Source: Jacaranda mimosifolia (lineage: Eukaryota; Streptophyta; Magnoliopsida; Lamiales; Bignoniaceae). Taken from it: a DNA stretch of 64,000 nt. The stretch spans positions 4,559,001-4,623,000 of the forward strand of contig CM032127.1 in assembly GCA_018894105.1 (NCBI GenBank), written 5' to 3'. The stretch's first letter is position 1. Each line of letters starts with the position of its first letter. Position numbers and translations under genes: made by a program. Of this stretch, positions 12,601 to 24,825 are shown one piece after another. Below the pieces are notes generated by a model. That model did not search any database. It saw only the letters and a list, made by a program, of their open reading frames with translations, and was not told the origin of the DNA.

Positions 12601-15600
12601 GAACTGTATATTATTTCTTTCTTACATCAGAGGCACAACTTTAGGTACATTCCTATATTATTAATTGCTTTGCTGATTTATCTAGTTTTAAACTACTTGA
12701 ATCTTTGATACGCCGAACTCAGGATCTAATCTCTTGAATTCATTCAGTGTGCATTTCCAGCATTTTCAAAGTATTGATGAATTATGAATTTTTTTCCCTC
12801 GTCAAATATCTGCTGTTTTCGTATAGTTAAAAAGATAGATCTTTCTGTTCATTGTCCAAAACTATTTCTAAAATTTAGTTTCATATTTTTGCAGGATGCC
12901 TTTAAATATCTAAGAAGAGATTGTTCTCATTGGTTTCTTACTCATTTCCATTTAGATCGTAAGTCAATGATACAATACTCAAAATATATATTGTGTGAAA
13001 AGTGGCTTGTGTTTCTGTTACTATCTATAGTAATTTACTAGTGTTGCATCTCTTGAAAGAAACAGCCATGCTACTCAGTTGTTCAGAACAGGTCTTACAC
13101 ATTATTAAGATTTCCAAAGAGAGTAGAGGATGTGGACGATATAATTTTTTCCACTTGTAAGATATATAGGAGAAGAAGAAAATCCCACTACATTTCTTGT
13201 TCAGCCATCTGTCCAGATAGCATTCTAGTATTGCGATCATTCTAGCATTCCAGCATTTTTTCCACAATTTTAATGGATCATTATAGTTCAGCCACATACA
13301 TGCATAGAAATGAGAAATATGATGCACGCAGATTTAGTGTACCACTATAGGCTTTTAATACGATCAGGCAGACTTAGTTTCACAGCATTTGAGGAAGCAA
13401 TGATGTGCTGGAAGCTAGAATTTGAAACACAAGATTATTTCTGTTTTTATATCATAGCAATCACTTATTATGTGCCATTAGATCTACAAGTATAGTAGGG
13501 CTGAGATAACTGTGGGCACAGGACAGCTCAATCTGTACAACAAAAACGTTGCAATGCTAATGAACAGAATTGTTGGGTTTGCATTGCTAATCACCCTCAA
13601 TCACCACCTTTCTTGAATTTGAAAATCACTTGCAAAAAGAATTGAGGTATTAAGCATTTGTATTGTGTTGCTTTCTGCAGATTATCAAGGACTTACCAGG
13701 TCCTTCTCTCATGGGATGATATATTGTTCCTTAATTACAGCGAAGCTAGTCAATCTGAAAATTGGAATCCCACTGGATAAAATTCAAGTTCTGCCTCTCA
13801 ACCAGAAGATTAATATTGCAGGAATTGATGTGACTTGCTTTGATGCAAATCACTGCCCTGGTGCAATCATTATCTTGTTTGAACCACCCAATGGTAAGGT
13901 GTGTATAGATTTATGCAAAAACTTCTGTCTCCTCTCCTCCCTCCCTCCCACACACACACCCCCTTAAAATTGATTCCTCTGTTCATATATTCAGCCTGTT
14001 TTACACACTGGAGATTTCCGGTTTTGTGAGGACATGATGGAACTGTCTATTCTGCGAGCTTGTCAAATCCACACTCTCATCCTTGACACTACCTACTGTA
14101 ATCCCCAGGTAATGGGTACTGAAAGCAAGGCTACTAAGAAAAAAATTCACTCACTAATTTGTATATATTGTCAAACTCATATCTATTTCTAGCATGTGCT
14201 GATTTTGTTCGTCTGAAGTCAGAATTAGACCAATGGATTCTTGACACCCATAGATTTTATAATTCTTATTGGAAGCGTTCAATCTATCCTGAAAATTTAC
14301 TATACTCCTTTCTCATTTTGTTGTTCTGGAAAATCAGAAGCAGGCTTGCTTAGCACGGACCTAACACTTGGCTTAAGTCTTTGAATGGACATCAGAGCTG
14401 CAATTCACAAGTCCATAGCCATTTGGCTTTAGTACCAGAAGACTTCAAAGAAAGCTATTTAGTATTTATGCTTCTTACTCAATGGGCCTATGGAATTCTT
14501 GCATTACTTACAGAAGATATTAAGTATGGATATGCCAAAAATACCACACTTCAAGAAATGATTTTAATTCAGTAACTTCGCTCCGTGGCACATAAATGCT
14601 TTTATATCACATTTATTTTTACCATCCATTGGCTTCTTTTGAATGATACTAAAAAGTAACAGCATTATTTACCCAAACTATACTTTTATATGTCTTCCCA
14701 ACTCATTTTGCAATTGTTGATGCTGGTGAATGTGCAATTTCTTCTTTTCAAATCTTGCAGTATGACTTTCCAAAACAGGATGCTATAATCCAATTTGTCA
14801 TTGATGCCATCCAAGCTGAAGCTTTTAATCCAAAGACATTGTTTTTGATTGGCAGCTATACCATTGGTAACTATCCATACTTATAAGCTATCCCAGTCCA
14901 TGTTGTCTGTTGCCTCTCAATTATGTCTGATTTTAGCATATGCTGCCTGCAATCTTAAAAAGTCTCTCACTATGTCTGCTTACCTTCTGTTGGAGAACAG
15001 GAAAAGAAAGGTTGTTTATAGAGGTTGCTAGAGCTCTCCGCAAGAAAATCTATGTCACTGCAGCAAAACTACGCCTCTTGGAATGTCTGGGTTTGCAAGA
15101 GGATGATATGCAATGGTTCACGTTAAATGAACAGGAGAGCCATATTCATGTTGTTCCCATGTGGACTATTGCTAGTTTCAAACGACTGAAGCATATGTCT
15201 AACCAGTACATGGTAACTGAACATATGTTTTGGTTTAAGTTTTAATGCGAACTTTTGGTTGGTGTGAATATGGATTTGACAAAGTTAAGGATATCAGAAG
15301 TTGAAAGAATCTAAAAGAGTCAGATTTAGAAGGATTAATCTTTTATTACTTTCCCAGCTTCATAAATCATAATCTTTTCCCCTTCTATCACCAGCCACCA
15401 GTCACCAGATAAAACAGTCAGAGTGTGATACTCCACAGATACCTTAAAAGCAATGGCACTTAAATAATGCATGCTGCTAATCAATTACTACATTTTCTAA
15501 TTAAAAAAAAAAAAAAAACCTTGCTGTTGTATTTTGGTACCTTTGCTCGTCAAATTTGTCTGCTCTAATTTACTGCTTTAACATCTTTTCCATCTGAAGA

Positions 15601-16676
15601 ATCTCTCTAATATTCACCCACCACAAACGCACACTACATTATCTGTTACGCACATTATTTCATAATTACAAATTACTAGTCTAAAAGTTGTTATGATGTC
15701 CAATATACGTGATAATAGCAATTCCTGTCCTAAGAAAAGCAAGATATTAGTTGGATTCTCATTATTCTGTTGGAGTACTTCTGGCTGTCCCCTTTTCCAT
15801 TCTGAGACTTGGTAGATAAATTTGTGCTTTACTGGATTAGCATTTAAGGAGGTTTCAATCTTCTGTTGCTTAATACATTTTAAGAAAATTCTAGAGGGGA
15901 TTGCAGGAACTACCGTTGTTTTGAGATAAACTTTGTAGACTTCAGCTTGTTTAACTTTTTCTGCATCTTTCAATTAATTGATTATTTTCTTCAATTTTGT
16001 TTTATAGGGTCGATTTAGTCTAATAGTTGCATTCTCACCAACTGGATGGTCATTTGGAAAAGGAAAGAAGTCTACAGGAAGAAGGTGGCAGCAGGGCACC
16101 ATTATAAGGTGAACTCAGTTTCCAACTCAATCAACCACATGAAATTGAACAAAATCCAACCAATTTTTTATTACTTCAGATATAAATGTTTAGAAAACAG
16201 AACACCTTAATGCAAAGGCTTTTACAATGTAGTCGTCCAAATGAACCAAAATGAAACGAACTAATAGGAGTTGTCTCCCTAACACTTAAATCTTGTAATT
16301 TTTTTTGGTACCAATGGATCAGACGATTTCTTTGGGGGCTGGTAAACAGTATGTACTGTTTAATGTGTTTGTCCACAATATCAACGACCTTTCTGCTGTC
16401 AGAATGATGATTCTTTGATATTTATATACCATCTTAAACTTAAGAGATTATATAGCAGCCTATTGCGAACTTGGTGGCTGTAAGCTCTATTGCATATAGA
16501 AGCTTGACTAGTGTTGATTTTCCTTCTTCAGGTATGAGGTACCATACAGTGAGCATAGCAGCTTTACAGAGCTGAAGGAGTTTGTTAAGTTCATTTCTCC
16601 AGTAAACATCATCCCAAGTGTCAATAATCATGGGCCAGATTCTCATAATTCAATGGTCTCCCAACTCTTGGCTTGA
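9630..16676 (+). CDS. SNM1/PSO2-like DNA cross-link repair nuclease with UBZ-type finger, SAM, MBL and DRMBL domains
   Basis: Ten exons (9630-10250, 10790-10990, 11957-12304, 12895-12958, 13681-13898, 13995-14108, 14761-14866, 15001-15212, 16008-16108, 16532-16676) join in frame to 709 residues. A UBZ4-like finger (CPICG..HTNEC, residues 177-197) and a SAM-like domain (about 236-300) precede a beta-CASP nuclease. Metal ligands are intact: HFHLDH (His407, His409, Asp411, His412), His469 in DANHCPGA, Asp491 in HTGDFR and Asp515. His412 is created across the exon 4/5 splice (GAT C|AT). The C-terminal DRMBL part carries GKERLF and [10 protein letters not shown] (His670). The family has 5'-exonuclease activity in repair of cross-links; nuclear action is inferred. 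Length and SAM domain fit the plant SAM-containing SNM1-like protein rather than the shorter plant SNM1. Confidence 0.93.
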
Positions 16677-17781
16677 AAATTTGTTGAATTACTCAATGAA
16701 TTGTAAGCAAACTTGTTTATTGGCTAATATTGCTTTGCTTGTTCTATAGCTGTGCAGAGTATTGACCTTGGTGTTCATAAAAACATGCCAGGGAACAATT
16801 GGTTCAAAAGATAAGTTGTATCTTAGACTAAAAAGTCTTGTTCCTTTCCCTTACATCAACTGTAACTTGTCCAGTGTTCAAGAAAAGATTTCATTAGTCA
16901 TTGTTGTCCTTATACATGTTGTATGACTCATAGTACCATGATCTTATGCCAAATTAGGTATTATCAATTCAATTTTTTGTACCTCCAGTCTTCCCTCGTC
17001 TTCCAAATGCTGCTAGCATCTTAACTTGAAGAACCTCTGTGGACAACTAGACATAGTATCTTATGCAGCTGAATTTGTGCAGGATCGAAACAACTCAAGC
17101 CAAAATGTCAATTATGTACAACACGAGATCATACTATAATTTGGATAAGTCAGTAGTAGATTTGCTATGTTGCTCTTGGTTTCTTTATCTGGCGATCAAC
17201 GGTCATTTAAAGGTCTTAGTTGGTAATTTGAGATGCTTCTCTCAACAATGAAGTTTATCTTCCATCATCTTATAGGCCAACTCCAACTTGTTATTTAAGG
17301 TCATATTTAGTATTACTTAAATTTCACCTCAACCTGATACTATTCTTTCAATTCGCACCACAATAATGCTTTATCCCTATTTGTTCAGTTAACTACTATG
17401 CTTCGATCCATTAAGGGGGTGAACCAACTAGTTCTCCATTTGGCCCTTAAATTATAGGATTATACTAACTCCGTATGTATGGAAGAATTTTATGTGCAGT
17501 TCCATATCTGCACTTTAATCTCTCTCGATCGTTGCCCAACTTCAACTTACTTTATGGTCTGTGATGTAAACTGTACGATATAATACATAACTATAATGCC
17601 TTAGATTTGACTCTCTTCAATAGTGATTATTAAACTGCTGCCCACTTTTCCCCTTTCTCCACCTAACTATGTCTTTTTCTGCTAATACACTTCCCATGTA
17701 ATCCCTTTATTTGGCTCCCCTCAAATAGGAGAGAATCTTTGCTTCTTTGCGATGATGGAACACGTCACTTAAATCTGGGGG

Positions 17782-18130
17782 TTGACCGGCGGTCAGCAAA
17801 GCCGCGGGCGGCCATAAAATTATATCTATGGGTTTGACCTAATTTTTTTTTTTTTTTTTTAATTAATTACATTGGTAACTTTTTGAAGTCTGACCAGCTG
17901 CTTCTAACAACCTCTTTTTTGTCTGATGAATCCGAACGTAGACGAGAAAACGTTGATCACTTTAATGTTATTATTTAAAAAAAGAAATGAAGGAAGATAA
18001 TTTTTTTTCCAAGTGCCTTTCGTTTGGGTGGAGTATTAAACAATTGGGTTTGTCGAATGACAGAAAAGTATTTATTAATTGGTGAATTGAAGTCAACTGC
18101 GTCATTGGGAAAAAAAGAATTGAAGTCAAC
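17782..18130. promoter_or_regulatory. Cluster of W-box-like TTGAC cores
   Basis: TTGACC occurs at 17782-17787 and 17834-17839, and the inverse GTCAA at 18092-18096 and 18126-18130. The last two lie in a short direct repeat, ATTGAAGTCAAC. W boxes bind WRKY factors. No transcription start is evident nearby, so function is only a guess. Confidence 0.3.
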
Positions 18131-19535
18131 CAACTGCGCGGTCACTTTTTCAACAGTTTTACAGTTATTCAAATGAACCTTTTAGTGTTGTAAAGGAAAG
18201 TTGGAGTTGTATGATGGTAATTGACTCGCATACTACGTGTTTGATGGTTAAAATTTGAAGAAATTATGTGATATATCCGGCCTTAATCAGTCTGAAATAT
18301 TATGTTTTGATTTTGCTTAACATGGGGGTAAGATTAGATAGCACCGGAATTCATGTTTATTAGGTATTATTTCACTGGTATAATTTTTATTTTTTTTTTC
18401 TTTTCTGTAAGAAAGTGAAAAAAAGACAAATTAAAGGAACAATTAATATGAGTTAGGATTGAGTTGGATGAGTTGTGGTGTTTATACTATTTTCAATTGT
18501 GAATTTACTATGTATATGACATTTTTAATTAAATCTCAATTCGAACAAAAAGGCTTAAGATCTTGATTCTATCTAGCTAAAATAGCAAACAATTCGAATT
18601 TAACTTCAAGAATCATATTTTTAAAAAAATTAGTCAATTAGAAGCTCACTATTTGCAGGAGTTGGAGCTAATCCTTTGAAGAATACTATGTCTCACTTTC
18701 TTAGTTGTTGAAATACTTTCCAAAACAACATTTACACTTTAAACATATTTTATTTCACTTAGTATTTAACATGTAAAAAATAAAATTGGCACTTTGAATC
18801 ATCTGTCTCAATTAGTATATAACATCAAAAGTATAATTCAGAGTTGCTTTTAATTTATGAAACTTTCTAATCTATTTCATTAGAGTGTATTAGCATTGGG
18901 TAGGGAGCATGAATGGGGAAAAGAGAATTATGGATGATGGTCTTTTGTGCATTACTGGCGGGAGAATAGAACTGGGGACTACTTGTAAGTTATTTTTGAA
19001 AAATTAAATTTTGATATATCAATGTAAGAATTTTTATAAGGCACATATATATATATTTATATAAGTTGGATACAAGATTGCCAGGTAATAATGTAACATA
19101 AATCCACACACAGCGGGCCAACAGACGCTCACAAACTGTCAAAAGGCATAAGCCGGCCATGGAAGTACGTCGGATGTCATAGATCCATATGCAAATATAC
19201 AATGTACGAGGAATTGAAGAGTAAGAGAAGGAGAGTGCTAGTGAAAGTATTCTTGTGCACGTGTACCGTGTAATGAGTTAGGCCTGTCCTAGATTTGAAC
19301 AAAATTCAGTTCACATGCGCACCTACGACTGAAGATGGTTCAGGTGATCTTCTTTTGGCCGGCGGTGAAAATGACCTCCTAAGTCTTGTGTATTGCTTTG
19401 CTGCCAATTACCGCTGAAATGACCCCCCTTTTTCTTATTTTAAGTACTATTCCTTTTTGGGCTTGAAGAATATAATCCTATTCCTAGCCCTCCTTTTTTT
19501 CTTTTTTTCTGGGGCAGAAAGCGCATATATGATGC

Positions 19536-19559
19536 ATATATATATATATATATATATAT
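19536..19559. repeat. (AT)n microsatellite
   Basis: About twelve uninterrupted AT units. Confidence 0.9.
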
Positions 19560-20625
19560 CCTGAAAATGAAACCTTTGTCGTCCATCAAAACCTGCCACT
19601 TTTGTCCAATCAATTTGAAAACTTCAACACAAACACAACCTTAGAAAACGTGTGTGGTATAACATGTCAAGTTTTGGACCTAACTGGCACACAATATAAG
19701 AGGTTGCAAATGGATATAAATATCTAGTACAAAAATAGATTGAAATTTCTAATTTCGAACAATTATTTCGGATCATTAGAGCAGCAAAAACCCTAATCGA
19801 ATCTCCAGTGTGACATAACACTATGTCACTAACCAAACCCCAATTTTGGCTAGCTAGAAATTAGTACTATGTTGAACTCAAATCCCAGGCCCCAATTCAA
19901 TACAATGGCATTTTGTCTGCATTAATACATCTAGGTAAGTCGTGCAAAGACGAAAATGCCATAAAAATTTATAAAAATAATACTCATACAAGTGATTAGA
20001 ATCAGTATCTTTTAGATGGTTAATAATTTGACTTGACATTCAACCAACCACTAATTTAGGGGATATATCAAATCAAAAAAAAATAAATTGTCATATGGCT
20101 CCATATACAACAATGATCACTTTAAACCTATTATAAACAGGGACACTTCTAAAATGTTAATATATGTTATTTATGATCTAATTTTATCTTAAACACGATC
20201 AATTTATCTCCTTATTTGCTATAACCCGACTATAATTTAGATATTGAAGATTTAATTAGTTGAGGGCCGTATGTCTTAAAATAATTTGATATTATATATT
20301 CCTGTGATTAAATCGTTGGACCCCAAATACTTGAATAAATCAGATCGAAGCTCAACCGATCGACCACCAGATCTTGAACCCCAGCTCCTTGTCAAAGTAG
20401 CTTTGCATACACTCGCATCAAGCTAGCTCCTTACTGTAAGTTATGTCCATTAATATCCCAATGTTCCTTAGCGGACTACTCATATGTTACTTCATATCAT
20501 ATATTTATATCAACTACTGTTATAATTAATATTAATAATATTCAAGAAAACGATTCGTACGCTTGTCGCTAGTTTGTTTCTGTGTTGAAAAATAGAAATT
20601 AAAATATCAAATTAATTAACATATA

Positions 20626-20950
20626 GGGAATGTTTGATTATATTTTTTGTTTGATTTTATTATGTGTTTATTATGTATTTTGGGAGAATAAATTGTTGAA
20701 AAATGTAAAAGTTATTTTTTGGTATGTTTGTTTATATTTTGGGGAGACATCTTTTACTACAGCAGTCAAATTAATGCTTTTTTGTTAAATTTTTGGGGGG
20801 TAAAAATGAAATTGAGTGATTTTTTTAATATTAGAATAATAATAAAATATAGATTATATATATATAATGTATGTATATATTAAAAAATGTGTATTTTGAA
20901 GAAAAAATGGATATATGTTTGGTTATGTTTAAACATAACCAAACAAAGCC
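20626..20950. mobile_element. Tourist-like MITE, family A, short copy
   Basis: The left end GGGAATGTTTGATTATATTT and the inverse of the right end (GGCTTTGTTTGGTTATG) form the terminal inverted repeats, bracketed by ATA on both sides (20623-20625, 20951-20953). The interior has a core ending CTACAGCAGTCAAATTAATGC, shared with the copies near 40.2, 57.1, 58.7 and 62.3 kb. The right end carries a perfect 30-bp palindrome (20916-20945). Confidence 0.7.
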
Positions 20951-21519
20951 ATAACATCTGGAGTCTGGACTATTTTTGTCCCTTGTGTTTATTGTGCATG
21001 CATGCAGCTTAGGCCTACCACTTCACCAATACCGGAAGCTGAATTCGAGAAGACAATCAAATTAATAGACAAGATAAAGAAACATAAATAGACAAGATAA
21101 TGCATTGAAACAGACAGCTTATTTTAATTTGATTCATTATTACAGCATAGGAAATAATTAAGTACAGCCTTGTACAGTATTTATGCTAATCTACACTCTT
21201 AATTCTTGCAATTTTTAGCTTATCATTAATTAATGCATCTATCTCACTAGCTAACATCAGGGTGTACATATTAATTGTGATTATCAAGGTAAACAGGAAT
21301 TAAAATTCGAGAAAAAAAAAAAATCCCATCCATTTCCCTCGGTAATCCTAAGCAAACTTGGCGGGCAAAAAGCTAGTACAGCAGAATAACCGGAAAGCTA
21401 GTTAGCAATATTATATAATTGCCAAGTCCCTGATAATTAAGCTTAATTACTCTATAAATGCATTGTTAATTATTAATGCATTCAGTTTAAATGCACAATA
21501 TATTCTTTCTGATTTAAAA
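20951..21519. other. 3' flank of the ERF gene
   Basis: AT-rich sequence between the MITE and the ERF stop codon; it probably includes the ERF 3' UTR. No other feature is seen. Confidence 0.5.
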
Positions 21520-22185
21520 TCAGAAATTCCAGAGATAAGATGGCACATTACCGCCATCTCCATGGTCATCGTCGTCGTCGTTGTCTTCATCCTCATTCCC
21601 CCTACCTGCAAATTGCGGCGACATGTAGATGTCGCCGGGCTCGTGGAAAAGCCCGAAATCAGAAACATGGGCCGAACTTTGTCCAGTGTTCGAGTCTAAC
21701 ATTTCCAAAAACGACCAGTCAATGGAGTTCTCCAGCTGCTCCGCCCCTTCTGAATTCGACGACGGCGATGTATCCATCAATTCCGGGCCCGAAGCCCGGA
21801 ATTCAGCATTCGGCGGCCGCGGCTGATCATTACTGGTTGATGAGCTGCCGCTGTAGTAATTATTAGCGAAGTGCTGCGCGACGGCTTGGATCTCATCGGG
21901 AGTAAGCGACTGACCGCCAGCAATGTTGGGCGGGTCATCAGGGAAGTTGAACTTTGCGTTGGGGCCACGGAGGCAGAACAACGCGGAGTCGAAGGCTCGG
22001 GCGGCCTTCTCCGCCGTGTCGTAGGAGCCGAGCCATATGCGCTCCCGGCTGTTGGGAAGGCGTATCTCGGAGACATACTTCCCCCACTTCCTCTTCCTTA
22101 CACCCTTGTACTTCAACTCTCCAACCCTCGGCTCAACGACGTTCGACGACGAAGAAGCGGCGGGGGCCGGGGGTGTCTTAACCAT
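21520..22185 (-). CDS. ERF016/017/018-like: AP2/ERF transcription factor, DREB A-5 (group II) type, ORA47-like
   Basis: This intronless 221-residue protein has one AP2/ERF domain at about residues 25-85, from [20 protein letters not shown] through [18 protein letters not shown] to KFNFPDDPP. Counting from the first domain residue, position 14 is Val, as in DREB proteins, and position 19 is Leu. After the domain comes [16 protein letters not shown], a block shared by the ERF016/017/018 group. The C-terminus holds a run of Asp/Glu near 197-210 and ends LWNF, close to the LWDF end of that group. It should bind DRE/GCC-like promoter elements in the nucleus. In Arabidopsis ORA47 is a jasmonate-induced activator; transfer of that role is inference. 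The coding DNA is much more GC-rich than its surroundings. Assignment to one of the three paralogs is uncertain. Confidence 0.93.
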   Translation of the reverse strand: MVKTPPAPAASSSSNVVEPRVGELKYKGVRKRKWGKYVSEIRLPNSRERIWLGSYDTAEKAARAFDSALFCLRGPNAKFNFPDDPPNIAGGQSLTPDEIQAVAQHFANNYYSGSSSTSNDQPRPPNAEFRASGPELMDTSPSSNSEGAEQLENSIDWSFLEMLDSNTGQSSAHVSDFGLFHEPGDIYMSPQFAGRGNEDEDNDDDDDHGDGGNVPSYLWNF

Positions 22186-22300
22186 CTTATCAAATTTAAT
22201 TTATGGGTTTCTATCTTGTTGATAAGCAGAGGAAAATTTGCAGTGGTCCCGGAAATTGATGCATCCGAATATTGTTTCGGCGGCTGAGAGATATAGTGCA

Positions 22301-22308
22301 TATATATA
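22301..22308 (-). promoter_or_regulatory. TATA box of the ERF gene
   Basis: TATATATA on the minus strand lies about 116 bp upstream of the ERF start codon, a plausible core-promoter position. The match is by sequence and spacing only. Confidence 0.5.
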
Positions 22309-24387
22309 CGTTTGTAGCACAGTCCAAAAATCCATGGCGATGTTGAATCCAAGGCCAAATTCTGGTTCAAGTCTTAGCGCGTTGAACCGAAAGGGGGAAA
22401 GTCCAAATGAGCGTAAAATTAGCGTGGGGTTTTGGACGGGGTGGGGGTGAGGTTTTAAAAGTTTAATGAGAAAATCATGAATTGATCCCTTGATGGAACA
22501 ATACTACGCGGTGGGGTCGGACCTAATGTGCATGTGCAAGAATTTAAAAAAGAAAATTTTTACTTTCTTTTTTTCCCTCTGCTAGTCCTGCCAGTGGTCT
22601 ATCTCACTTTGCCATTTTGGAGATTTTTAATTACATGTTCCTACATCCTTAAAAGGTGATGCATGTATTAGCCTTATTGAGGTGGGAAATTCTTGTCCAC
22701 ACCACAGAATGTATAAGCTTGGATTTCATGAGTTTCTAACTATAATTAGGTTTAGATGATGAACACGGAACTTGACTTTCAAAAGATTAGTGCTTTCAGG
22801 GTTTTTTGAGTTTATTTGCGATTTAAATTTTTTATTTCATTCTTTATTTTTATTTTTTATTTTATTTCATCAATATATGATACGTGTATTAAATATTTTC
22901 TTATACAAATAATACATTTGATATAATTAAATACAACAAGTTGTAATAGAAGACAAAATACAATATCTAACATAGGATTCAAAGTGTGTTATTTGATGTT
23001 AGAATAACCATAAGTTATAATATTGTGGTACATCCTACTAATCAATTGTATAAGTTCATTAGTTATTCCAATTAAGCCATGCCAAATATGTAACTTGAGA
23101 TTAAAATCAAGGATACACTTTATGAACTATATTATGATTTGGAAATTAAAAACTTTTGTGTATATATGCCCAATTAAAAAGGTGTTTGGATGAATTTATA
23201 AGTTTTTCAGTCTATTTTATAAAATATTTAAAGTTTATAAGATGTCAAAGCGTTTGGAACAATTTTTAAGAATTTTTTTATAAACTTCCGAAATAAGATG
23301 GAAAGATCTTATAAACTTTTTTTAAAGTAAGAAATTCTTAACTTATTTTCAAAATCCTAACATATTTTATTATTTTTATTTATTCTAATTATAAAATTAT
23401 AATTAGTACTATCCTATAAACTTCATGATCTTATTTTAATCAAACAGTTCAATTATTCCCAAAATTATTTTAATAATAAAATTTAACATTTTATAAATTC
23501 AGTGAAAAGAGCACCTTCTAAATCTACAATATATTCATTTCTCCAATAGTTCAAAGAATTACTCTTGTTCCTGCTCATAATTTATCAAGTTGGCTTGTGG
23601 AGGAAGGCTAGCTATCCATAGTCCTAGATCGAATTTGCGCACGTTTGGATAATTTATGACGTCAAATTCTGAGGGAAAATGACAGATTGGATTGTTTTCC
23701 TCGTGTCTCTATTCTGATTTGCCACCAGTAGCTCCATTTGCACTTGTCTTCCTGGCGGGGGGCCCCGTTGGAGGTTTAGTCATTTGGTACCAACTAGGAA
23801 GTAGGAACTAAATTATAACATCTGGGATACCTTTATCCCAAATAGTCCTTGTCCCACAATCCCACAATCTCACAATCTGCTATGTATACGTACATACACA
23901 TTCCACGAAAAAATCTTCTTTAGATTTGCTCATTACTTATATGGTAGGGTTCTATACAAATTACTGCACAGAAATTCGAGGAAGGGAATATTTTTGAGCT
24001 GCTTCTAGATATTCTTTGTCCAATGCAAGAATTTGATTTCTTTTGTACATAATTTAAGATTTTGTACTTGTGTTGTTTTATTACTTGAAAAGTCTGTCTG
24101 CAGCTAGCACACATTATATTGTAGCTATGTGGGAAAAAATAATTTCATACTTTTCTATGCGAAGAAAGAGAAAAGGTAAAAGTCCCAGCCATTATAAATA
24201 TTTCAAGTCTTGTTTTCACATTCTTAGTGAATCACATGAATGTTTATTACATCATTCTCTACGTCGGATTAATCTAAGAAGAAGTTTGATAATCAAATAT
24301 ATCGTTAATTGTTATCCTATTTTATGACAGGGACAAGACAAGCACAAGAAAACACCAAGATTCTTAATTAATCATGCCGTAATTATC
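22309..24387. other. Upstream region of the ERF gene, no gene seen
   Basis: AT-rich DNA containing the distal ERF promoter and an inverted-repeat element (23179-23517). A short GC-richer patch lies near 23750-23765. No coding signal is recognised. Confidence 0.5.
23179..23517. mobile_element. Probable MITE with AAGGTG ends
   Basis: The left end AAGGTGTTTGGATGAATTTA faces a right end whose inverse is AAGGTGCTCTTTTCACTGAA. The interior repeats TTATAAACTT/AAGTTTATAA. A similar AT-rich stretch with the same TTATAAGTTTTT motif ends near 53220-53250. Target duplication is unclear. Confidence 0.4.
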
Positions 24388-24390
24388 CTA

Positions 24391-24822
24391 GGGCTCGTTT
24401 GCTTGGAATGATGTGATTAGAAGTAATATATAAGCAAATGATGCATTTTAAGCCCATTAAGATAGAATATTTTAATTTTATGTTTGGTTGGTATGATTAA
24501 TATATAAATAAAATAAAATAAAATATATAAATTTACTATTATATCATTTATACTTTTCAATAAGTTTTTTCATAATTTCCTCATTCTTTCCCATTTTTAG
24601 GATCATAGTTTAATTAGAAATAAGATAAAAAATAGACCCTATTAAATCTTTATAATTTTTATTACACCTAATCAAGCATTCCCCCCTTGATCCATTTTCC
24701 AAAAGCAACAATAAATAATGTAGGGCTTAGGATTTATCAATGGCTTTTATCAATTGAAACAAACATTAAAAGAAGTTTGATTAGTTATGTATCACACCTA
24801 ATCAAGCCAAGCAAACAAAGCC
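24391..24822. mobile_element. Tourist-like MITE with GGGCT termini and CTA duplication
   Basis: The left end GGGCTCGTTTGCTTGG and the inverse of the right end (GGCTTTGTTTGCTTGG) match closely. CTA flanks both sides (24388-24390 and 24823-24825), a 3-bp duplication as expected for PIF/Harbinger-type MITEs. The interior repeats ACACCTAATCAAGC. No coding capacity. Confidence 0.7.
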
Positions 24823-24825
24823 CTA

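Larger units (their letters stand above)
16677..20625. other. Intergenic region, no gene seen
   Basis: It begins with the 3' side of the SNM1-like gene and becomes AT-rich. It holds a TTGAC cluster near 17782-18130 and an AT microsatellite at 19536-19559. The short open frames in it lack family motifs. Confidence 0.55.

Noticed and set aside
15614..15973. 119-codon minus-strand frame inside a SNM1-like intron
   Set aside because: It lies wholly in intron 8, shows no family motif, and no promoter or splice support is seen.
21463..22287. Several plus-strand frames over the ERF gene
   Set aside because: All overlap the AP2 coding region in other frames and show low-complexity Arg/Ser/His composition.
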